A stretch of 17,930 nt of DNA from JAYEIH01 sp034659995 (lineage in GTDB: Archaea > Methanobacteriota_B > Thermococci > Methanofastidiosales > B48-G16). Positions 5,899 through 12,049 of this stretch are shown here, one piece after another. The stretch spans positions 1-17,930 of the forward strand of contig JAYEIH010000044.1 of NCBI GenBank assembly GCA_034659995.1. The letters run 5' to 3'. Position numbers and translations under genes: made by a program. Position 1 is the stretch's first letter. Every line of letters begins with the position of its first letter. The notes under the pieces were generated by a model that was not told the DNA's origin, did no database searches, and worked only from the letters and a program-made list of their open reading frames with translations.

Positions 5899-7095
5899 CT
5901 AAGCGTTATCTGTTACGAAGTATTGTGCTCTAGTTTTATCGCATCCAAAACAAGTGCCACAGTGCGTATTGCACCACTCGCAGACAGACCAGTAGCAACA
6001 TGCATGGTGGTTTGCAAAGGTTGAGAATCCGTAGTATCCGTTAGATGGAGACGTGGTAACATAATCGGCATATCCAGGCTTTGACCATGCACCCCATTTA
6101 TTCCTGTTCTTTTCCCAGATCATGTCATGTCTTTGGTTATCTACATTACACGTGGCAAAATAGAACCATTTGACTTGAATAGATTTGGTTCCCGGGTTTT
6201 TATTTTTAGCTTTGTTCCAGTAGTACTTCGTGTTCGTTGTAAAATAAGTGGTGCAATATTCATCAATCATATCAGCATTCGGATCAAATGGACTTGTTTT
6301 ATCGTACATTCCAATCCACACTTTTATCTGTCTAAAATTTTTGAACCGGAGCGGATAACTATCATCCAAAGGATCTGTTGATGGCAAACACCACCCGGAA
6401 TAACAGTGGTTTATCAGCGTTAAACTTCTACTTCTTTCTAACGTCTTAATTGTATATAATCTCAAGTATGCTTTTCTCAAACGCCAATATTCCTTATCTA
6501 ATACATTGATCTCCCTTTGCAAAGATTCGATTCCTTTGGAAAAATTTCTCCCATTTTTTGCCTCTGTGAGTAATCCCTCAAGTTCCCTTTCCTTTTTCAT
6601 CTTTTCTTCTCCGATCATCTCAAACGCATTTAATGCTTTAGCTACTTCTAAATCCTTTATCTCTGGCAGTGTTTCTTTCACTATTTTCAGCGCTCCATCC
6701 CGTTGCAACTCTGTGTACTTCCTTAGTACGCCCATCTCAAAGAGAACCTCTTTTTTGTACCAGTATTCTCCTTCTAACTTTCCTATTTTCGCTTGCAAGT
6801 CCTCGATTTCTTTCCAATAGACCCCTTCTTTTGTTGTTTTGTACAGTTCAAGCAATTTCTCCCGTTTTTCATCAATCTGTTCCTCTAACAGTGCCACCTC
6901 TTCCTCCCAGCCTTTGGTTTTTTCCAAGAGCTCGTTGAAGTTCAGTGGCTTTCCTTCTGCAGGTGCGCTGTTGTAGCCGCATCCGCACTCATTTTCCTTC
7001 TCTTCTTCTTTGTCCGCTGGCACGCTCACCATCAGCATGCCCACAATGACGGCTATTACTGCCATCGTTCCTACAATTTTTCTGTTCTTTTTCAT
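5899..7095 (-). CDS. Secreted coiled-coil protein with Cys-rich C-terminal domain, family unknown
   Basis: A 398-residue protein that I cannot assign to a family. Residues 1-27 are a signal peptide or membrane anchor (KKNRK then a hydrophobic stretch to VPA), followed by an acidic linker with CGCG (37-40). Residues 55-225 are charged helical coiled coil made of two related copies: IEDLQAKIGKLEGEYW near 97-112 and IESLQREINVLDKEYW near 189-204. The C-terminal domain (about 226-398) is rich in aromatics and has eleven cysteines (231, 236, 281, 316, 366, 367, 372, 375, 379, 382, 385), seven of them clustered in ACCYWSVCEWCNTHCGTCF and what follows, together with HH at 363-364. This suggests disulfides or a bound metal outside the cell. 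The start is supported by GAGGTGA seven bases before the ATG. It lies downstream of a small HTH gene and upstream of the LRR surface protein. Confidence 0.88.
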   Translation of the reverse strand: MKKNRKIVGTMAVIAVIVGMLMVSVPADKEEEKENECGCGYNSAPAEGKPLNFNELLEKTKGWEEEVALLEEQIDEKREKLLELYKTTKEGVYWKEIEDLQAKIGKLEGEYWYKKEVLFEMGVLRKYTELQRDGALKIVKETLPEIKDLEVAKALNAFEMIGEEKMKKERELEGLLTEAKNGRNFSKGIESLQREINVLDKEYWRLRKAYLRLYTIKTLERSRSLTLINHCYSGWCLPSTDPLDDSYPLRFKNFRQIKVWIGMYDKTSPFDPNADMIDEYCTTYFTTNTKYYWNKAKNKNPGTKSIQVKWFYFATCNVDNQRHDMIWEKNRNKWGAWSKPGYADYVTTSPSNGYYGFSTFANHHACCYWSVCEWCNTHCGTCFGCDKTRAQYFVTDNA

Positions 7096-7116
7096 ATATT
7101 TTCACCTCTTTTTTGG

Positions 7117-7122
7117 TTTAAA
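7117..7122 (-). promoter_or_regulatory. Alternative TTTAAA box close to the Cys-rich gene
   Basis: TTTAAA centred about 25 nt before the ATG at 7095 could drive a leaderless transcript, as in other genes here. The GAGGTGA Shine-Dalgarno between box and ATG would then be unused, so the upstream box at 7230-7237 is the better candidate. Confidence 0.25.
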
Positions 7123-7168
7123 CTACATAATTTATTGTGTAGTCACGACACAGCTTGTTCTGTGTCGT
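7122..7168 (-). promoter_or_regulatory. Two adjacent hairpins before the Cys-rich gene
   Basis: 7145-7168 is a perfect 9-bp inverted repeat (ACGACACAG / CTGTGTCGT) with a 6-base loop. One base away, 7122-7143 pairs ACTACA with TGTAGT and, past one mismatch, AAT with ATT. If transcription starts near 7208 both would lie in an untranslated leader of about 110 nt and could control translation or RNA stability. If it starts near the ATG they would instead be DNA-level operator repeats. Confidence 0.55.
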
Positions 7169-7229
7169 TTTCACCTCATCCATGTACATGTCAGTTTTTA
7201 CCATGGTGTTCTCACTGTTTTTCTACAGG

Positions 7230-7237
7230 TATATAAG
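7230..7237 (-). promoter_or_regulatory. Predicted TATA box of the Cys-rich gene
   Basis: CTTATATA on the minus strand, preceded by the purine-rich AAAG expected for a TFB recognition element. Transcription would start near 7208, giving a leader of about 113 nt with the two hairpins and a good Shine-Dalgarno. A 22-bp palindrome lies 14 bp upstream. Confidence 0.5.
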
Positions 7238-7250
7238 CTTTGTGTGTAGG

Positions 7251-7272
7251 TGAGTACTCAATTGAGTACTCA
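7251..7272. promoter_or_regulatory. 22-bp perfect palindrome, likely operator
   Basis: TGAGTACTCA - AT - TGAGTACTCA reads identically on both strands over 22 bp and consists of two copies of the self-complementary GAGTACTC. It sits between the stop of the HTH gene (7294) and the TATA box at 7230-7237, a usual place for an activator or repressor site. A 7-base match (AGTACTC) abuts the start codon of the HTH gene at 7588-7594. Confidence 0.65.
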
Positions 7273-7293
7273 GGTGAGAGATTAGTTATATGT

Positions 7294-7587
7294 TCACTTA
7301 CTTATCAATTTCCATATCTTACGTCTCTCGTCAGTAGCAGTATACAAGTATGAATGTTTTCTTTCATCTTTTTTCACAAGACTGAGATTAATCAAACTAT
7401 TTTCTTTCTTATATCTCCCGGGGGCACCATTGAGAGCTCCACATACCTCATTTAGTCTAAAATCAATCTTCCTTGCAATCTCTGCAGGATATGATTTCTG
7501 AGGATATATATTAACGAGGTAGTTCAGTACCTCTCTTCGTACACCACTCCTTCGTAATGAAAATCGTATTTTCGCATCACATTCCAT
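7294..7587 (-). CDS. Small winged helix-turn-helix transcriptional regulator
   Basis: A 97-residue protein. Residues 11-50 (RRSGVRREVLNYLVNIYP, then SYPAEIARKIDFRLNEVCGAL) form an HTH of the archaeal predicted-regulator type that begins (S)xVRxxILxYL and has YPxxxYxxEIA. The wing follows with SLVKKDERKHSYLYTATDERRKIW (strand-turn-strand, about 69-92, broken here for brevity as SLVKKDE then SYLYTATDE). No ligand domain is seen, so it probably acts as a dimer. The ATG at 7587 has no clear Shine-Dalgarno. Its own promoter carries a quasi-palindrome between TATA box and predicted start of transcription, and the 22-bp palindrome lies just past its stop, so it is the natural candidate to control both itself and the Cys-rich gene. 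Confidence 0.82.
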   Translation of the reverse strand: MECDAKIRFSLRRSGVRREVLNYLVNIYPQKSYPAEIARKIDFRLNEVCGALNGAPGRYKKENSLINLSLVKKDERKHSYLYTATDERRKIWKLISK

Positions 7588-7610
7588 AGTACTCTATAAC
7601 GACTGTTATT

Positions 7611-7639
7611 GTGATACATGGTAACACATCATATAAAAA
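7611..7639 (-). promoter_or_regulatory. HTH gene promoter with overlapping operator-like repeat
   Basis: The minus strand reads TTTTTATATG (7630-7639), a good TATA box predicting transcription from about 7609. Between box and start, 7611-7627 is a quasi-palindrome (GTGATACATGGTAACAC; six of seven outer positions pair if the centre is excluded). A protein bound there would block transcription, which suggests autoregulation. Confidence 0.5.
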
Positions 7640-7645
7640 CTTTTC

Positions 7646-7691
7646 GCAATGCATAATTGCATAGCATTACTGATGGGCACATAAGCATTGC
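7646..7691. repeat. Nested inverted repeats upstream of the HTH promoter
   Basis: GCAATGC at 7646-7652 is the reverse complement of GCATTGC at 7685-7691, and inside it ATGCA-TAAT-TGCAT (7649-7662) forms a smaller inverted repeat. They lie just upstream of the HTH gene's TATA box, and related AATGC/GCATT words recur in between. They may be protein-binding sites. Confidence 0.4.
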
Positions 7692-7702
7692 ATCACGTGT
7701 GA

Positions 7703-7936
7703 GAATCGCAAAATGAGAATAGTGGGATAGAGAGTGGATTATGGGAAGAGGATATAGATCTCATTGATCTCTTCATCGGGGACATAACTGAGAATAAAAA
7801 GATAATTTTCGGTATCATCAATAAGAGAGGTGAGGTGTACCTATTTGACCACATGAAGAAGCAGTTCCGACAAGCTCTACGAAATCTTGTACAGAGCAAT
7901 AAGGTACGGGAATATAATCAACGGCACCGGCGATAA
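7703..7936 (+). pseudogene. Possible gene remnant without start codon
   Basis: An open frame of 77 codons that follows a TGA and has no usable start near its beginning. The part outside known genes (to about 7876) reads like real protein: LWEEDIDLIDLFIGDIT, then KKIIFGIINKRGEVYLFDH and MKKQFRQALRNLVQ. The last 20 codons are antisense to the O-antigen-polymerase-like gene, so its natural end is probably lost. I do not recognise a family. It may be the tail of a deleted gene, or chance. Confidence 0.22.
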
Positions 7937-8947
7937 TTCTATGCATACAACTGTTATGGAGAGTAAGATGGCATAGTAGGGAAGTATCTCTTCCTTTTTC
8001 CGTGCCTTTCTCCAGAGAGTACCCAGAACGCTTCCGAAGAATGTCATGAGGGGCACCTCAAAAATCCCAAAATCAAGGATGAGCGGACCAAGGATCGTGG
8101 AGGTTGTATTATGATCATAGCCAAAAATAGTCTTTCCTACGATGTTACCGGTGATCGGATGAAGCCAGAGCCCGTGAAACTGTCCAAAAAGCCCGGATTT
8201 TTCAACAATCTCATTGAGAACGTAGACGGTATATGCCGTTCTATGGAATATGAGGTCAAAAACACCCAGTTCCCATTGCTGTGATGTGAACTGCAAAAAA
8301 ACAAAGGTGAGAAGAACGACAACGCCCAAGCCAAGTCCAAGAGCCCAGAAGGAGGATCTGAACCTCTTTGTGTAGTAGAGCATAATCACCGTGGACAGGA
8401 AAAAAATGAGTATATAGCTCCTGTATCCGTAGAAAATGAGAATGCCAAAGGCGAGAAAAAAGTACAGGGGGTGAAACCGTTTCACCATCTGAAAGGCAGC
8501 TCCAATGTATACCAGCGAGTACCCACAGACAAGAAGAACGGTCAGGGCCTCTCTTTTGGAGTCAGGGTTGAGGAGAGGAATATCCCCTATGTAGATGAGG
8601 TTGCCTATAAGAAGCGCTATCCCCGTAAAATAAAAGAGGGTTGCATATTTTTCAAAGTCCAGCCTCAGTAGCAAAAGTATGGATGGTAGTATCAAGAAGG
8701 CAAGATAAGAATAAGTTTTAAAGCTGTAAAAAAAGAGTAATACTGCAATTAAAATTAGAGTATATTCTTTTTTTATTTTTAAATCTATTTTTGTTCCCAG
8801 ATAAAAACAGAAAAGACCGTATCCAATATAAAAAAACAACAATGGGGTTACAGAGTACTCCAGATACTCATCTTTAAAGAATAATCCTGCAGCTATGAAG
8901 AGGGTATAGAGAGGAATAAAGATATTCGGATTACAAAAATTCTTCAT
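7877..8947 (-). CDS. O-antigen-polymerase-like polytopic membrane protein
   Basis: A 356-residue protein with roughly ten hydrophobic segments spread over its whole length. A probable outer loop carries HPITGNIVGK and GYDHNTTSTILGPLILDFG (about 263-294), and GYRSYILI lies near 174-181. These motifs fit the archaeal family of putative O-antigen or oligosaccharide-repeat polymerases (Pfam O_anti_polymase, formerly DUF70), which would join sugar repeat units for surface glycans. The assignment is from memory of the family pattern. The ATG lies nine bases after the stop of the radical SAM gene, so both are probably transcribed together. No glycosyltransferase gene is nearby, so its substrate cannot be inferred from context. 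Confidence 0.75.
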   Translation of the reverse strand: MKNFCNPNIFIPLYTLFIAAGLFFKDEYLEYSVTPLLFFYIGYGLFCFYLGTKIDLKIKKEYTLILIAVLLFFYSFKTYSYLAFLILPSILLLLRLDFEKYATLFYFTGIALLIGNLIYIGDIPLLNPDSKREALTVLLVCGYSLVYIGAAFQMVKRFHPLYFFLAFGILIFYGYRSYILIFFLSTVIMLYYTKRFRSSFWALGLGLGVVVLLTFVFLQFTSQQWELGVFDLIFHRTAYTVYVLNEIVEKSGLFGQFHGLWLHPITGNIVGKTIFGYDHNTTSTILGPLILDFGIFEVPLMTFFGSVLGTLWRKARKKEEILPYYAILLSITVVCIELSPVPLIIFPYLIALYKIS

Positions 8948-8956
8948 GCTCTAAGT

Positions 8957-9931
8957 TTATAGCGTTATATAAATTTCTTTTCCACATCTGCACTTTTTAT
9001 CTTTGAGGGTATTCTCCAGCAGATCAAAGCCGTACCGTCTAATCACCGGTTCTCCGCATGCTGGGCAGTAGGTTATCCCTGGTTTTCCCACATTGCCGAG
9101 GTAGACATACTCCAATCCCATATCGTTGGCTATTTCCTCTGCCATCTCCATTGTTTCTATTGGTGTCGGCTCTGTATCTCTCATTTTGTAATGAGGGAAG
9201 AATCTCGTAAAATGGATGGGGATACTGGGGCTTATTGCGTAGAGTTTGTCACAGATCTTTTTTATCTGCTCCTTTTTATCGTTCCAGCCCGGCACAATCA
9301 GATTTGTTACCTCCACATGCCTGTCATTTTCAAAAACTGTTCTTACAGAGTTGAACACGTCGTAAAACGGTGCGTGACAGAGCTTTTCATAGAACTGTTT
9401 ACTTCCCTTTACATCTATGTTAAAGCCATCTATATACCCTGTAAGTTTTTTTAATGGCGCCTCATTTATGTAGCCGTTTGTTACCATTACGGTATAGAGG
9501 CCGTTTTCCTTTGCCAGCTTTGCCGTATCGTAGACAAACTCGTACCAGATTATCGGTTCGTTGTAGGTAAAAGCTATCCCGTCGGTATCCTTCGCCATCT
9601 CTACGATCTCCTCAGGACTGAACTCACGGGTAGGAACCTCTTTTTGAGATATCTGGTAGTTCTGGCAGAAATCGCAGGCAAGGTTACAGCCCACCGTTGC
9701 AATGGAAAAGGCGGTGCTTCCAGGATAGAAATGATACAACGGCTTTTTCTCAATAGGATCCGTACCGAATGAAGATACCTTTCCATAGACCTCTGTGTAA
9801 AGCTTGTTTCCCTCGTTTTTCCTTGCCCTGCAAAATCCACGCTTAGAATCAGGAATAAGGCATCTTTGAGGACACAGAAGGCATCTCAGACCTTCTTTTT
9901 CAGGAACATAGAAATCCGCTTCTTTTAACAT
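8957..9931 (-). CDS. AmmeMemoRadiSam-type radical SAM enzyme (pyruvate-formate-lyase-activase-like)
   Basis: A 324-residue protein. An N-terminal Cys cluster (C17, C20, C24, C34; RCLLCPQRC and GFCRAR) precedes DPIEKKPLYHFYPGS (58-72). The radical SAM motif CNLACDFC (C82, C86, C89) binds the 4Fe-4S cluster and S-adenosylmethionine, followed by FTYNEPIIWYEF and VTNGY. A C-terminal zinc-ribbon-like set (C289, C292, C314, C316) ends the protein. This is the architecture of the radical SAM member of the AmmeMemoRadiSam system, whose partners are AMMECR1 and Memo proteins. Neither partner is in this window, and the substrate is not established to my knowledge. First gene of a two-gene operon with the O-antigen-polymerase-like gene, divergent from the rRNA methyltransferase gene. 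Confidence 0.92.
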   Translation of the reverse strand: MLKEADFYVPEKEGLRCLLCPQRCLIPDSKRGFCRARKNEGNKLYTEVYGKVSSFGTDPIEKKPLYHFYPGSTAFSIATVGCNLACDFCQNYQISQKEVPTREFSPEEIVEMAKDTDGIAFTYNEPIIWYEFVYDTAKLAKENGLYTVMVTNGYINEAPLKKLTGYIDGFNIDVKGSKQFYEKLCHAPFYDVFNSVRTVFENDRHVEVTNLIVPGWNDKKEQIKKICDKLYAISPSIPIHFTRFFPHYKMRDTEPTPIETMEMAEEIANDMGLEYVYLGNVGKPGITYCPACGEPVIRRYGFDLLENTLKDKKCRCGKEIYITL

Positions 9932-9976
9932 TAATACACTATTCTCATGAAGGTACTTAAGGTTTTTTAATATAGG

Positions 9977-9984
9977 TTTTTAAA
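9977..9984 (+). promoter_or_regulatory. Predicted TATA box of the SpoU methyltransferase gene
   Basis: TTTTTAAA centred 25 nt before ATG 10006, giving a leaderless transcript. The neighbouring AT-rich stretch 9963-9974 (TTTTTTAATATA) may serve the divergent radical SAM gene. Confidence 0.5.
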
Positions 9985-10005
9985 CTCGCGAAAGAATATA
10001 TAGAC

Positions 10006-10716
10006 ATGGACAAGATAACTGGCAGACGGGCTGTTATGGAGGTATTAAAAGACAATGGAAAAATAAACAAGCTTCTTGTAGCCAAAGGATCTGCTCCCAA
10101 AGGGATAGTACAAGCAGCCCGTAAAAAGGGAATATCTTTCTCCAGAGTAGAAAAGAAGGTACTGGATACGTATGGGAAAAACAACCAGGGCGTTGTCGCT
10201 TTCGCATCCCCCCAGGAGTATACAGCGTTTGAAGACCTACATTTCACCAAAAACTCCTTTTTTGTTCTTCTGGACAGGGTGCAGGATCCACGGAATCTTG
10301 GAGCTATTATTCGTTCCTGTGAGTTTTTTGGTGTGGACGCCGTGTTAATCCCAAAAAAACGGTCTGCCAAGCTCACAAAAACGGTCTGGAAAACATCTTC
10401 CGGGGCACTGGAGTATATGAAGGTCGTACTTGTAAATAATATGGCCAAAACGATAGAAAAACTTCGGGAAAAAAAGATATGGATTGTCGGTGCGGATATA
10501 GATGGAGAATCATGCTTTAAAAAGAACCTGAAAGGCCCCATGGCACTGGTCTTTGGCGGGGAACATAGAGGAATGAGACGACTTGTAAGGAAGCGGTGCG
10601 ATCTTCTCGTAAAGATTCCGGGAACAGGGAGCATAGAGGCACTTAATGTTTCCACTGCAGCAGGAATCCTCATTTACGAGACCCTCAGACAGCGAAGGAA
10701 ACTGAAAAATATTTAA
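10006..10716 (+). CDS. SpoU/TrmH family rRNA 2'-O-methyltransferase (RlmB-like)
   Basis: A 236-residue protein. The N-terminal substrate-binding domain (about 3-75) opens with ITGRRAVMEVLKDNGKINKLLVA, here split as ITGRRAVMEVL and KINKLLVA, typical of RlmB-type enzymes. The knotted SPOUT domain has motif 1 QDPRNLGAIIR (93-103), motif 2 FGGEHRGM (183-190) and motif 3 PGTGSIEALNVSTA (205-218), covering the catalytic Arg103 and Asn214 region. Enzymes of this group methylate a ribose 2'-OH in rRNA (Gm2251 of 23S rRNA for E. coli RlmB); the target here is uncertain. The bacterial-type architecture is uncommon in archaea, so transfer is possible. The stop codon is embedded in a long perfect hairpin. 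Confidence 0.92.
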   Translation: MDKITGRRAVMEVLKDNGKINKLLVAKGSAPKGIVQAARKKGISFSRVEKKVLDTYGKNNQGVVAFASPQEYTAFEDLHFTKNSFFVLLDRVQDPRNLGAIIRSCEFFGVDAVLIPKKRSAKLTKTVWKTSSGALEYMKVVLVNNMAKTIEKLREKKIWIVGADIDGESCFKKNLKGPMALVFGGEHRGMRRLVRKRCDLLVKIPGTGSIEALNVSTAAGILIYETLRQRRKLKNI

Positions 10717-10746
10717 ATACTTTTTGCTAACCAAAAAGTATTTAAA
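10712..10746. repeat. 15-bp perfect hairpin over the methyltransferase stop codon
   Basis: TTTAAATACTTTTTG (10712-10726) pairs without mismatch with CAAAAAGTATTTAAA (10732-10746) around a 5-base loop CTAAC. The TAA stop (10714-10716) lies in the left arm. It could be a terminator or RNA end-protecting hairpin, or a protein-binding palindrome; the outer arms also read TTTAAA on both strands. Confidence 0.75.
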
Positions 10747-10798
10747 GGTGTGGGTAGAAAAAAGAGAGATAACTTCAAAGGTACAAGGGGAAACACGT

Positions 10799-10832
10799 TT
10801 AAAAAAAAATTTTTGTTTTTTTCTTTTTTTAT
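10799..10832. terminator. Bidirectional T-rich terminator between convergent genes
   Basis: A run of nine A (10801-10809) is followed by T-tracts of 5, 7 and 7 (10810-10830) broken by single G and C. Read on the plus strand it ends the methyltransferase transcript; read on the minus strand it gives nine T after the coiled-coil gene. T-tracts are the usual archaeal termination signal. Confidence 0.6.
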
Positions 10833-10833
10833 A

Positions 10834-11331
10834 TTATTCTTGATCTCGAAGCATGATTGACCTATGAAGCAACTCCTGCATAAGGTCTTCCAGATCTCTC
10901 TTTTGCTTTTTGAAGCTCTTAACCTTACGTTTCAGGTCTTTTTTCTCTTTTATATACGCCTTAAACTCCTTTTCATCTTTTTTTCCGATTAAAACCTCAA
11001 AAATATCAGAGGCAGTTAAAAACTCTCCAAATTCTGTTCTCTCTATGGAGTACCTTGTTTTGTCAAAGAGTATATTTAGTTCATATGTTCTCTCCTTTAG
11101 ATTATCAATCATTTTATTACACTCTTTTTCGCCCTCTATAGTATGGAGCGTTATCCTCATATCGGGGCGGTAGGAGCATTCGCAGCTCTTCAAATGCCGA
11201 ATATTCTTGTTTAGAATTGGCGGAATATTGTTGTTTCCCGTTGGTTTTTTTGCAGTGTTTTTTCTGAAATGGAAAAGAAACAGTAGAAGAAGGACGGCAC
11301 CGAAACAGAAGGCAAGAAAATAAAACACCAT
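10834..11331 (-). CDS. Membrane-anchored coiled-coil protein, unknown
   Basis: A 165-residue protein with one N-terminal membrane helix (2-22), a short polar linker, and a cytoplasmic or external part rich in Lys and Glu that is predicted coiled coil at 68-95 and 118-158 (KEFKAYIKEKKDLKRKVKSF and QKRDLEDLMQELL). Cysteines at 50, 52 and 71 may bind metal. HFRK right after the helix suggests that the C-terminal part faces the cytosol. I do not recognise a family. The start is supported by a TATA-like box exactly 25 nt upstream. It is convergent with the methyltransferase gene and follows the YigZ gene by 43 bp. Confidence 0.78.
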   Translation of the reverse strand: MVFYFLAFCFGAVLLLLFLFHFRKNTAKKPTGNNNIPPILNKNIRHLKSCECSYRPDMRITLHTIEGEKECNKMIDNLKERTYELNILFDKTRYSIERTEFGEFLTASDIFEVLIGKKDEKEFKAYIKEKKDLKRKVKSFKKQKRDLEDLMQELLHRSIMLRDQE

Positions 11332-11350
11332 GCCAGTATTTTATCGTCAA

Positions 11351-11360
11351 TATTTAAAAA
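11351..11360 (-). promoter_or_regulatory. Predicted TATA box of the coiled-coil gene
   Basis: TTTTTAAATA centred 25 nt before ATG 11331; predicts a leaderless transcript separate from YigZ. Confidence 0.5.
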
Positions 11361-11374
11361 TGTATCCTTTTTGT

Positions 11375-11971
11375 TTATTCATTACCATCAATAACCACAG
11401 TTCCTCTTGTCTTTTTTAAGAGAGCATTAATAAACTGTTCTTTATCCTTTTTTCGCACCAATACACGAAAAAAAACTTTTTTATCCATTTTTTGCTCGAG
11501 AATTGTACAGAAATGCGTTTCAAGCACACTGCTGAGACCACCAAAGAACTCATAATCCGCAGAAAAGGAGATCTCTTCCTCATAAAACTTTTCCACTGCG
11601 CCCGCTGTCTCGATAGCATTCAGTGCGGCATCCCTGTATGCGCGGATCAGTCCTCCAATACCAAGCTCCGTCCCGCCAAAGTACCGCGTAACCACAACGA
11701 CGACATTGATCAGATTTTTATTCTCGATAGCACTGAGTATGGGCTTTCCTGCGGAGTTCAGCGGTTCACCATCGTCAGAAGAGTTACTCCTTTCGTTCAG
11801 AACATAGGCATAGGGATTATGAGTTGCATCATCGAACTCCTTCTCTATGGCAGCGATAAATTTTTTGGCATCTTCTTCACTCGTTACATGAGCAGCCGAG
11901 GCAATGAACTTTGATTTTTTTACGCTCATTGCGGTACGTACAGAATTTTTGACGGTTATGTAACTGTCCAT
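11375..11971 (-). CDS. YigZ/IMPACT family protein (UPF0029)
   Basis: A 198-residue protein from ATG 11971. The frame is open to an ATG at 12040, but the family begins close to residue 1 of the shorter form, and a TTTTAAA box lies 25 nt before 11971. Motifs: KKSKFIA (18-24), ATHNPYAYV (49-57), SSDDGEPLNSAGKPIL (64-79) and VVTRYFGGTELGIGGLIRAY (93-112), all signatures of the IMPACT N-terminal domain; residues 130-198 form the smaller ferredoxin-like domain. Bacterial YigZ and eukaryotic IMPACT share this fold; eukaryotic IMPACT modulates Gcn2 kinase, but the prokaryotic role is unsettled. Divergent from the COG2108-type radical SAM gene. Confidence 0.92.
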   Translation of the reverse strand: MDSYITVKNSVRTAMSVKKSKFIASAAHVTSEEDAKKFIAAIEKEFDDATHNPYAYVLNERSNSSDDGEPLNSAGKPILSAIENKNLINVVVVVTRYFGGTELGIGGLIRAYRDAALNAIETAGAVEKFYEEEISFSADYEFFGGLSSVLETHFCTILEQKMDKKVFFRVLVRKKDKEQFINALLKKTRGTVVIDGNE

Positions 11972-11992
11972 ATTACCCCGAGGGGATCTGGA

Positions 11993-11999
11993 TTTAAAA
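11993..11999 (-). promoter_or_regulatory. Predicted TATA box of YigZ
   Basis: TTTTAAA centred 25 nt before ATG 11971. This box decides for the shorter start, since the longer frame would begin upstream of it. Confidence 0.5.
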
Positions 12000-12020
12000 C
12001 TCTGCTGGATGATGGAACTA

Positions 12021-12029
12021 TTTTTAAAT
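12021..12029 (+). promoter_or_regulatory. Predicted TATA box of the COG2108-type radical SAM gene
   Basis: TTTTTAAAT centred 25 nt before ATG 12050. An AAGGA just before the ATG could act as a Shine-Dalgarno if transcription starts further upstream. Confidence 0.5.
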
Positions 12030-12049
12030 CCTGTTCTCAAGGAAATACA

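Noticed and set aside
9957..10673. Minus-strand frame of 238 codons
   Set aside because: Antisense of the SpoU methyltransferase, whose motifs leave no doubt about the strand.
11972..12040. 23-residue N-terminal extension of YigZ
   Set aside because: Not part of the family, and a TATA-like box at 11993-11999 lies inside it.
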